Shown here piece by piece: positions 10,647 through 21,300 of a stretch of 64,000 nucleotides of DNA (position 1 is its first letter; each line of letters opens with the position of its first letter). The notes below the pieces were generated by a model. It made no database searches. It saw only the letters and a program-made list of their open reading frames with translations, and was not told the DNA's origin. Source of the stretch: Mycolicibacterium tusciae JS617 (GTDB taxonomy: Bacteria > Actinomycetota > Actinomycetes > Mycobacteriales > Mycobacteriaceae); contig NZ_KI912270.1 of the NCBI RefSeq assembly GCF_000243415.2, positions 4,092,001 through 4,156,000 of the forward strand. The letters are read 5' to 3'. The translations under genes were made by a program, and so were the position numbers.

Positions 10647-12059
10647 TCACCAATTTCCGCTATCGGCGACTCGCACGCAGGCGGATTTCATCGCTTCCAT
10701 ATATCGCGCAACTGACTTCTGACCGACCGGATTGTCGGGATACATGATGCCCACTGCCGTGCCACCCTCGTACCGAAAAATATAGATGGTCAGTTGGTAG
10801 GAATACCTGCCGTCGGAGTAGATCCCGATATTGTCGGCAAGCCCCAAGTCAGCTGCCGCGAGCACCGCGTTGAGCGGGGCGGCCTCGCCGTGGAAGAAGT
10901 TCGATACCGGAAAGTTCGGACGGGGTCGCTCTAACCACGGCGCCAATTCCAATACCCGGTAATACGGCACCTTCGCCATACTCTGACCCGAATCAAAGGA
11001 AGTCTGCGCCGCCCACGCGGCCTGCGCGAAAGATGTCGCAGCGATTGGGACGGTAATCGGAACCAACCCGGTAAACCAGCCTTGGGTCATGAAATTGTCC
11101 GACGATCTGCGGGTATCTCTTGGAGTAAGCCCGAAATATGTGGGGGTACCCGTGAACTCGTGTTCGACCATTGCGAGGCACGCGAACAGGCCCCCGACGA
11201 ACCGGGCACCGGCTGCTGTGCAGGCCGCTTCGAATCGTGCCGTCTGTTCGGCGTCCATGAGGACTTCCCCGACCAGATCACTCGGTGTCAGATCCAGCGG
11301 ATTACCCAGTGGCAGTGGGAATTCGGGCAAGCTTCCGTCATTGTTCTCGGCGAACTCAATCCACGCGCGCACCTCGGGCGAATCAACGGTGAGAGCTGAT
11401 GTGGCCAGACGTTCTTGGACACAGAAATCGTCAAAGCTGCCCGCATCGGGCAGTTCAAGGGGTTTGCCGCCGCTCTTCAACGCCGTGTACATGCCGTGGG
11501 TCTCCAGCATGGTGATCCCAATCAACGCCGCGTCCCCGTGGACGTGATCCACGCTGGCGTAGAACGTGAAGTGATGCTCGCTTTGAATGACCCCGAAAGT
11601 GAAGGAACCCCATTCCAGCGGAGTGGGTATCGAAACAACGTGCTTGTGCAGATCCTCGATGGCCATCTGGCCATGATTGATCGGCTCGAATTCGATATCA
11701 GCGGGATCCTCGAGGGTGTGCCTGATGACATCTCCTGCGCCGCGGTACTCGAACCAACTGCGAAATGTACCGTGACGCCGCAGATACGCGTTGAGCGCAG
11801 AAGTCATGGCGTCGATATCGCACTGGCCGGCCACTTCGCACGTAGCGATGATTTGACGTGAATATTCAAGCCCCGAGGCGGTCTGCTCGCTATGGCCGCG
11901 AAGGTGCTGCTCCTGCATATAGCTGACGGGTACAGAACTGACCGGCGCATTTCGCGCCTTTTCTGCAGACGTGGGTGTCGGGTGCCAGGAGGTGACCGGG
12001 CCGGGGCTCAGTGACCAATCCTCGATCGAGCCGATCGAAATTTTCCCGATGCGCAACAT
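10647..12059 (-). CDS. papA3: PapA-type acyltransferase for acyltrehalose synthesis
   Basis: A 470-aa acyltransferase of the polyketide-associated protein family, transferring acyl groups to trehalose. ATG 12059 (MLRIGKISIG...) is chosen because PapA proteins begin in this way, then reach the conserved SWHPTP block near residue 28, and GGGAGA lies just upstream. The frame is open further upstream but that DNA is the divergent promoter. The HxxxD catalytic motif is SVDHVHGDAAL, with Ala after Asp as in other trehalose-specific PapA proteins I recall. Divergent from pks and cotranscribed with mmpL. In M. smegmatis the equivalent is the TPP locus papA. Confidence 0.86.
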   Translation of the reverse strand: MLRIGKISIGSIEDWSLSPGPVTSWHPTPTSAEKARNAPVSSVPVSYMQEQHLRGHSEQTASGLEYSRQIIATCEVAGQCDIDAMTSALNAYLRRHGTFRSWFEYRGAGDVIRHTLEDPADIEFEPINHGQMAIEDLHKHVVSIPTPLEWGSFTFGVIQSEHHFTFYASVDHVHGDAALIGITMLETHGMYTALKSGGKPLELPDAGSFDDFCVQERLATSALTVDSPEVRAWIEFAENNDGSLPEFPLPLGNPLDLTPSDLVGEVLMDAEQTARFEAACTAAGARFVGGLFACLAMVEHEFTGTPTYFGLTPRDTRRSSDNFMTQGWFTGLVPITVPIAATSFAQAAWAAQTSFDSGQSMAKVPYYRVLELAPWLERPRPNFPVSNFFHGEAAPLNAVLAAADLGLADNIGIYSDGRYSYQLTIYIFRYEGGTAVGIMYPDNPVGQKSVARYMEAMKSACVRVADSGNW

Positions 12060-12386
12060 TTTCTCCCGGGTCTGGCAGCTGCGGTCCGGCAGCTCTCGTG
12101 GCGACCAACATAGCCCTTGCGGCGATACCGCAGCTGGTACGGGCGTCACACCCCCATCAGCGCACGGCCCCCGAGGCGTTGGTGATGATTGACGGTTTAA
12201 GGTTTTGATGTTCCCGCCATTCGGAAACACCCGGACGCCGACGACTAAGTGCAATACTGCCCCCGTCAAGATCAACTCGCTGTGGCCGTCGGGGGCCGTA
12301 GCCGTCGAGGATTGTTTCCAGGGGCGCAGAGGGTCTCTACCCGCGTGGGATCGCAGATCACCGGGCAACGCATGGAGGACAACCGC
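12060..12386. promoter_or_regulatory. Divergent promoter region between papA and pks
   Basis: A 327-bp stretch separating the two divergent transcription units of the lipid locus. No convincing gene is seen: open frames here are upstream extensions of papA and pks lacking family homology and an SD. The pks start is fixed at 12387 by GGAGGA at 12374-12379. An A/T-richer patch around 12190-12260 (GACGGTTTAAGG, GCAATACT) is the likeliest place for promoter elements; no clear operator was found. Confidence 0.5.
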
Positions 12387-15300
12387 ATGACATCTGCCGG
12401 ACATCCGACCGAGTCGGGACCGGGTTTTGCGATAATCGGCTACGCGGCGCGCCTACCTGGAGCCGCGGATACCGACGAGTTCTGGGATGTGCTGCAGCAG
12501 GGCCGGGATGCCGTATCAGAGGTGCCCCAGGACAGGTGGGATGCTGAGAAGTTCTTCGGCACGGATGCCGATACGCCCGGCAAAATCGTCACCCGCCGAG
12601 CCGGCTTCATCGACGATGTAGCGGGGTTCGATGCGCCGTTTTTCGGCCTGACGGCGCGCGAGGTCACGCTGATGGACCCGCAGCATCGACTGTTGCTGGA
12701 GATGGCCTGGCGGGCGGTTGAGCATTCGGGCACCGCGCCAACGGCCTTGGCTAACACCAACACCGGGGTATTCGTCGGCCTGTCCACCCATGACTACCTG
12801 GCAATGGCATCGAACGAGCTGCCCGACGAGGCGATCGAAGCGTATATGGCAATCGGCACCGCGGCTGCCGCGGGAGCAGGCCGAATCAGCTACCGGCTGG
12901 GGCTACAAGGTCCGGCGATCACACTCGACACCGCGTGCAGCTCGTCATTGGTGGCAATCCATCAGGCTTGCCAAGCGCTGCGCCTGGGGGAATGTGACCT
13001 CGCGCTGGCGGGCGGCGCGAACGTCCTGCTCAATCCGCAGACGATGATGACCTTTTCCCGGGCGCACATGCTTGCGCCCGATGGCCGGTGCAAGACATTC
13101 GACGACGACGCGGACGGCTACGTGCGCGGTGAGGGTTGCGGCGTCATCGTCGTGAAACGGCTTGAGGACGCCATCCGCGACGGTGACCGGATCCGGGCCG
13201 TGATCCGGGGCAGCGCTATCAATCAAGACGGCGCGTCGGGCGGTCTGACGGTGCCGAACGGTGTCGCCCAGCAACGAGTGATCACCGAGGCGCTGCACCG
13301 CGCCGGTATCGCAGCCGGCGACGTCGGATACCTGGAGGCACACGGGACGGGGACCTCGCTTGGCGATCCGATCGAAGTCCAGGCCGCGGCCGCGGCGTAC
13401 GGCACCGGACGCGACCCCAGCCAGCCGCTGTTGATCGGTTCGGTCAAGACGAATATCGGGCATCTGGAGGCTGCCGCAGGAATCGCAGGTGTCATCAAGG
13501 TCATCCTGTCGCTCGAGCACCAGGAACTGCCGAAGCATCTGAATTTCACCAACCCGTCACGACACATTCCCTGGGACCGGCTGCCCGTGCGGGTGGTCGA
13601 CGAGGCCACCGCATGGGAACGCAATGGTCGGCCCCGGATTGCCGGAGTCAGCTCGTTCGGGTTCTCCGGTACCAACGCCCATGTCATCCTCTCCGAAGCG
13701 CCTCAGTTGGAACGGGTTCCGGTGCCCGCGACGCTGGCCGACGAGCGGCGATTCATGGTGCTTCCGCTGTCGGCACACACCCCGGCGGCTCTGGTGGAGA
13801 GCGCGAAGCAACACCGCAGCTGGTTGAACACAAACCCGGACGCGGCGCTGGCGGATGTGTGTTTCACGGCCGGGGCGGGACGATCCCATTTCGAACATCG
13901 CTCCGCGTTGGTGGTGAACTCCACGGAATCGGCACGCGAATTGCTCGATGCGCTCGCCGACGACCGGCCTGCCCCGGGTTTGGTGCGAGGGGATTGCGCT
14001 GACACGCCGAAGACGGCGTGGCTGTTCGGAGGGCAAGGCAGCCAATTCGCCGGGATGGCCCGGGAGTTGTTCGAGACCGAACCGGTCCTCGCCGAGACCA
14101 TGACCCGCTGCGCGGACGCGGTCGCCGACGTGGTCGAAAGACCTTTGCTGGATGTCATATTCGACGCGGACGACCACGACACGTTACGGCGCACCGAGTA
14201 CGCCCAGCCCGCCTTGTTCGCCGTCGAGATGGGCCTCGCCCGGCTCTGGCAGTCGTGGGGTTTCCAGCCGGACGTGGTGCTCGGTCACAGCGTCGGCCAA
14301 TACTCCGCAGCCTGCGTCGCGGGCGTATTCAGTCTCGAGGACGGCGCGTTGTTGATCGCCGAGCGGGGCCGGCTTTTCGGTAGTCTGCCCACGGGCGGTC
14401 GGATGGTCGCGGTCTTTTCCGCCGCCGAACGGGTCGAAGGCTGCACCGATGAGTTCCCGCGGTTGTCGGTGGCGGCCTACAACGGTGCCAACACCGTCCT
14501 GTCGGGACCGGCAGAAGATTTAGACTCGGTGGTCGCGGCGTTGAAGGCCGACGGTATCCGTTGTGACTGGTTGGAAACCAGCCATGCCTTCCACTCGGCG
14601 CTGCTGGATCCGGTACTCGACGATTTCGAGTCCTACGCGAGCCAATTCAATTTCAATGCGCCACAACGGACTTTGATCTGTAACCGCACCGGCGCCACCT
14701 TGGGCAGGAACGCCAAACTCGACGGCCCCTATTGGCGCAGGCACGCCCGACAGCCGATCGAATTCGCCAAGAGCGTGGGCACGCTGGCTGATCTCGGCTG
14801 CGCAGTGCTGCTGGAGGTCGGCCCGCAGCCGGTGCTCACCGCGTCGGCTCTGCGCGCATGGCCTGACCCCGCGACCGCACCACGGGCCATCGCGTCGTTG
14901 CGGCGCAAAGGCGCCGACCACCGCCAGATCACCGAAGCCCTTGCCAACGCATACGTCGCCGGCCTCCGGCCCGACTTCGGCGCGCTTGCGCTGGGACAGG
15001 CCCACAAGCTCGACCTACCCACCTATCCGTTCCAGCGTCGCCAGTACTGGTTCAGGGACAAGCGGGTTACACCAACCCAGACCAACACGACGCGTACCGA
15101 AGCCGTCCAACTCCTCGAGGACGGTCGAATTGAGGAACTCGCTACTCTCCTAGACGGTTCAAGCGGCAATCAGCAGACCGCCGATGTGCTGAATAGACTT
15201 GCTGCCCAACATAACCAGCAACGCAATGCTCAGTCGATCGCGGACGCGCGATACGAGATACGTTGGGAGCAGTCTGCCGCTGTCTCCGATGTGGAAGTCG

Positions 15301-18300
15301 GGGACGGATCTGCCTGGCTGCTGATCGGCGATGACACCGAGACCGTTGCGCCACTGGTCGAGGCACTGACCGCGCACGGCCACCGTCACCATTTCCTCGG
15401 CTTGCCGATGTCTGACGCAGACGAGCAACGACTCGAAGCCGCCTTGCGCACTGCGGTCGCAGAAGAGCCGCAGCTACGCATCCTGCACGTCGCGGCGCTG
15501 GAGGCAGACACTGCGCCATCGATGCGTTCGTTGTTGCGGATGCAACACCGAGTCCTCGGTGGAACCCGGCGACTCTTCCGCGCTGCGGCAGCCGCCGAAC
15601 TCCGCAGACCGATCTGGGTGGTAACCCAAGGTGCACAACGGGTCACCAGCGCCGACGCGGTGTCCCCTGTGCAGAGCTGCCTGTGGGGATTCTGCCGCGC
15701 CGCCGCCCTGGAATACCCCCAAGTGTGGGGCGGACTGGCCGATCTGTCCGGACGTCGCACCGAACACGGTGCCGACCAGTGGTCGCGGTTGATCAACCAG
15801 GTGGTGGCGGGACCCCGCGGCGAAGACCAGGTTGCGTCACGTGATGGAAAGGTCCATGTACCCCGGCTGGTCCGACGAACCGGGCAGCCGATCGCAACAC
15901 CGCTGGAATTGCGCAATGACGCAACGTATCTGGTGACCGGAGGACTGGGTTCACTCGGCCTGGAAATCGCCGGATATCTCGCGGCGCACGGTGCCCGCCA
16001 TCTGGTACTGACCAGCCGACGCTCACCAAGCGACGCGGTGCAACAACGCATCGACGCGCTCAGCGAACAGCACGGCTGCGACGCCCGGGTCATCGCGGCC
16101 GACGTTGCCAACCCGCACGACGTCGCTCGCCTCTTCGACACCATGCAGGCCGAGCTACCACCGCTGGCCGGCATCGTCCATGCGGCAGGCGAAAACAGCA
16201 CAACACCGCTCAGCGCGCTGGGCGACGCGGAAGTGGAGCGTGCGTTCGCTGGAAAGGTCTGGGGTGCTTGGCATTTAAGCGAAGTGTCCACAGATATGAA
16301 ATTGGACTTTTTCCTCAGTACCTCCTCGATCTCCTCGGTTTGGGGCAGCTTCGGCCAGTCCGCATACAGCGCGGCGAACGCCTTCCTCGACGGATTGGCC
16401 TGGCGGCAGCGTGAGCAGGGGGTCCGCGGGCTCAGCGTCAACTTCGGTCCGTGGTCGGCGGGCATGGCCGACGAGGATGCCCGTGCGCAACTGGATCGCC
16501 GCGGGGTCCGCACACTACCGCCCGCGGACGCGCTGGCGGGGATGGCCGACCTCATGGCGGCTTCTTCATCGCAGGAGACAGCACAAGGTGTGGTGGCGCG
16601 GATCGACTGGGGCCGATTCCTGCCGATCTACCTGCAGACGGGGCCGCGGTCGTTCCTCGCGGAGCTGGCGCGCGAGGTAGGAGACTCGACGCCCTCGTCG
16701 TCGGGATCGTCGGGGACCACTCGGTTGGTCGAACAGCTCACCCTCGCTCCGGTGCAGCAGCGGAAGAAGCTCGTGGTGGAATACCTGCGCAATGCCGTCG
16801 CGGAGGTGACGCTGACCGACGCGGCGGAAATCCGCGAGGAGGCCGGATTCTTCGACCTCGGTATGGATTCGCTGATGGCCGTCGAACTTCGGCGTCGGCT
16901 CGAACATGCGGTGGGTAAGGAGCTGCCTGCGACGCTCGCGATGGACTACCCCGGTATCACCAACGTGGCGGACTACCTGCTCGGCGACGTGCTAGGTCTC
17001 ACCGAACAAGCAGCCGCCAGGCCGGTGATCCAGCCGGCCTCGATGACTACGACATCGGCGGATGAACCCATCGCGATCGTTGGGGTGGCGTGCCGTTTTC
17101 CGGGATCGCCCGATCCAGACGCGTTTTGGGAACTGCTATCCGACGGAGTCGATGCAATCCGGGAGATCCCCGACGATCGCTTCGACATCGACGAGTTCTA
17201 CGACCCGGACCAGACGACACCGGGCAAAATCTATACCCGTTGCGGCGGATACCTCGAGGAGATCGGTGGCTTCGATCCGGAGTTCTTCGGCATCTCCCCG
17301 CGCGAGGCTCTGTGGATGGATCCGCAGCAGCGGCTGATGCTCGAAATTGCTTGGGAGGGCCTGGAAAGGGCCGGATACGCGCCAGCGTCCCTGCGCGGCA
17401 GTCGAACTGGCGTGTTCGTGGGGGTCGCTGCCAACGAGTATTCGCAGCTGCTGTCAACCGACTCGGTGGACACCATCGAGGCCCACTTCATCACCGGTAA
17501 TGCGCTCAACGCCATCTCGGGCCGGGTTGCCTTTGCGCTTGGGCTGGAAGGTCCGGCGGTGGCGGTGGATACCGCATGCAGTTCGTCGCTGGTGGCCGTT
17601 CATCAGGCGTGCCAGGCATTGCACTCCGGTGACTGCGATCTGGCGCTGGCCGGTGGCGTGAACGTGTTGTTGAGCCCGACGTCCATCATCGCCGCGTCGC
17701 GCGCCAGGATGCTGTCCCCCGACGGTCGATGCAAGACATTCGACGCCGCCGCCGACGGCTACGTCCGCAGTGAAGGATGCGGGATTCTGGTGCTCAAGAA
17801 GCTAAGCGATGCGCAACGCGACGGTGATCGGATACGTGCGGTCATCCGGGGCAGCGCGGTCAATCAGGACGGCGCCTCCAGTGGTTTGACGGTGCCCAAC
17901 GGTGGTGCGCAGCAACGGCTTATCAGCTCAGCCCTGGCGCGTGCCGGTATCAGCGGCGGCGACATCGATTATCTCGAGGCACATGGCACCGGCACCGCGC
18001 TCGGTGATCCGATTGAGGTGCAGGCGGCCGCGGCCGTGTTCGGTGCCGGCCGTGACCCGAACCGACCGCTGCTGATGGGTTCGGTGAAGACAAACATCGG
18101 GCATCTCGAGTCTGCCGCGGGGATCGCCGGTCTGGTCAAGGTCGTGTTGTCTTTGGAGAACGAGGTATTGCCGCAGAACCTGCATTTCGAGAATCCGTCA
18201 CCGCATATTCCGTGGGACTCCCTGGCTGTGCGCGTCGTTGACGCGCCCACTCCGTGGCTGACCAACGGCAGGCCACGACGCGCTGGCGTCAGCTCCTTCG

Positions 18301-21300
18301 GATTCACCGGCACGAATGCGCATGTGCTCATCGAGGAAGCACCGCGCGAAGAGGATCCGGCAGACGATGACCGCTTGCGCGAAGAGGATCCGGCAGACGA
18401 TGCCGCGGCGACCGTCAGTGTGCTGCCCCTGTCGGCGCGGACATCGCAGGGTTTGGTCGCGGTTGCCCGGCGATACGGGACCTGGCTGGACGCCAACCCA
18501 GACGTCGACATCGCCGACGTGTGCTCGACGGCCGGGGTCGGGCGTTCTCACTTCGAACACCGGGCCGCACTCGTCGTCAGTTCCGTCGTGGAGGCCTCCG
18601 AGCACCTGACCGAATTGGTGGAGAACCGGCTACGTCCAGGCGCGCTGCGCGGCGAGTGCACCGACCCGCCTACGACGGCATGGCTGTTCACCGGGCAGGG
18701 CAGCCAGTACCCCGAAATGGCGCGCGAGTTGTTCAACACCGAGCCGGTGTTCGCCGACACCGTGCGACGGTGTGCGGAAGCCGTCGATCCGATACTGCAG
18801 CGCCCACTGCTGGACGTGATGTTCGCCGTCGGCGGTGATGCCGGAAAAGCACTGCGCCACACCTCTGTTGCCCAACCTGCTCTCTTCGCCGTCGAGATGG
18901 GCCTGGCCCGGCTGTGGCAGTCGTGGGGCATCGAACCCGACGTGGTGCTCGGGCACAGTGTGGGCCAGTACGCGGCAGCGTGTGTCGCCGACGTATTCAG
19001 CCTCGAGGACGGGGCGCGGTTGATCGCCGAACGCGGCCGGCTGTTCGGCAATCTGCCCGAGGGCGGTCGAATGGTGGCGGTGTTCGCCGACCCCGAGCAG
19101 GTGGAGCACGCGGCGGACAAGTTCGGCCGGGTTTCGGTCGCCGCCTACAACGGCCGCAACACGGTGCTGTCGGGTCCTGGCGAAGATCTGGAACAGATCG
19201 TCGCCACGGCCACCGCCGACGGATTCCGCTGCACTTGGCTGGAGACGAGTCATGCGTTCCACTCGGAACTGCTCGAGCCGGTGCTCGGCGAATTCGAGGC
19301 GTGCGCAGCGAAGCTCCAGTTCGCCACGCCCACCCGGCCGCTGGTCTGCAACCGCACCGGCGCGGTCCTCACGGCGGAAACTCCAATGAATGCCCAGTAC
19401 TGGCGGCGGCACTCACGTCAGCCCGTGCAATTCACCGAAAGCGTGCGTACCCTGGCGGCGCTCGGCTGCTCGGTGGTCATGGAGATCGGTCCCCAACCGG
19501 TATTGACCGCAGCTGCGCTGCAGGCCTGGCCCGAATCCTCGGCCGCACCGCGTGCGATCGTTTCGCTGCGCAAGGGCGTCGATGCGCGCCATCAGATCGC
19601 AGAAGCGCTGGCCGCGACGTATGTCAGTGGACACCGTCCCGAGTTCGCGGCCCTGCACCATGGATCACCCCGCAGAGTCGAACTGCCGACCTATCAGTTC
19701 CAGCGCCGACGCTTCTGGCCCAAGACTTCGGGCATCAGCACCAGTGGCGGCACGGTATCCGGAATCTTGGGCAGTGCAAAGGATCTCGCGTCCGGCGATG
19801 CCGTCTACACCAGCCGGCTGTCGGTCAAGTCACAGCCGTGGCTCGCGCATCACGTCATCTACGGCACCGTTGTCGTCCCGGGCGCCACGTACGCCGCGAT
19901 GGCCCTGGCCGCTGCTGGGTCGCCTGCGCGGGTGCAAGAGGTCTTCTTCTATGAGCCGATCATCTTGAGCGAGAAGGATTCCCGGGAGGTACAGCTGACA
20001 CTGCATCCACTCGAGGATGGCAGCGGCTGGACCTTCAAGGTACACAGCAGGCCCTACGGTGTTCGCGATGCTCAGTGGTCGTGCAACGCCGATGGCACCG
20101 TCGTCACCGGTATCGACGACGAAGACGGGATGCTGGCCGACGCTGCAGACTCGACAGACGTGGCGATCGAGCGGTTGAATCGCACACGTCCGCAGCAGCT
20201 GTTCGAGACCTTCGCCGACATGGAGCTGGCATGGGGGCCAACCTGGTCCACGTCGCTGAAATCGCTTTGGGTCGGTGAAGGCGAGGCGATCGGCGATGTT
20301 GCCATCGGCGACGAGCTCGCCGAACATCTGGGAACCGAACCGGTGCATCCCGTACTTCTCGACCTGTGCACCGGTGTTGCGTTCCCCGCTTTCCCGGCGC
20401 TTCTGGCGGCGACCGAAGCAGGGGCGATACCCGATCTGTTCCTGCCGCTGCGCTACGGCAAGGTGATTATCCGGGAGCGGATGCCGCGACGCTTTTACTG
20501 CCGGGCCAAATGGCAGGCCGGTGGTCTCGACAGCGAGACGCAGGTCTTCGATCTCGATTTCGTGGATCGGGACGGCCGCCATCTCGGTGGAATCCGCGAA
20601 TTCACGGTGAAGCGCGCGCCACGCGAGGCGTTGTTGCGCGGGCTCGGCGGCGATGCAACCCGACTGCTGTACACCCTCGGCTGGCACGAAGTACCTCCCC
20701 CGCCGAAAGACAATCCCGCCAATACCAACGGCACCTGGCTGATTGCCGGATTCGACCAACTGGCGGCCGGCTTGCCGGGCTGCATTTCGATCGACCGCAC
20801 GACCGATCCGGAGCACTGGAAGCAGCTGTTCGCGCAGGCGCATGGGCGCGGCGAGCCGATCTCGGGCATCGTGTGGCGCAGCGCCGAACCAGGTGAGAGG
20901 GAATCGAGCGAAGAGGGTGCCGCGCGACTGGAGGCCGAAGTCGCCGGCCTACTCGGTGCCGTGCACGCATTGCAGGCCGACGAGGCGGTGCAGCTCCCCG
21001 ACGGACTGTGGATCATCACCGATCGGGCCGTGGCGACCGAATCCGGCGAACCCGTCGACCCCGTGCAGGCCGCACTGTGGGGCCTCGGGCGCAACATCAT
21101 GAACGAGGAGCAGAGGCTGCGCTGCCGGCTGGTCGATCTCGATCGGTCAGACGAAGCCGTGCACGCACTGGCCAACCTGCTGGACGGCTCTGTCGAAGAA
21201 CCCGAACTCGCGCTGCGGCAGGGCAAGTTCCTGGCATCTCGGCTGCTTCCGTGGTCACGCAGCGGTCATCTCGCGGTGCCACGCACAACCGACTACGTGC

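Noticed and set aside
12249..12386. Upstream extension of the pks frame
   Set aside because: The SD (GGAGGA, 12374-12379) fits ATG 12387 and the KS begins only 10 residues later; the extension is low-quality sequence.
12060..12404. N-terminal extension of the PapA frame through the divergent promoter
   Set aside because: The extra 115 residues do not resemble PapA; the family start and an SD are at 12059.
15040..15900. A possible hidden DH domain in PKS module 1
   Set aside because: No HxxxGxxxxP motif or double hot-dog pattern is visible; the segment reads as AT-KR linker and KR structural subdomain.
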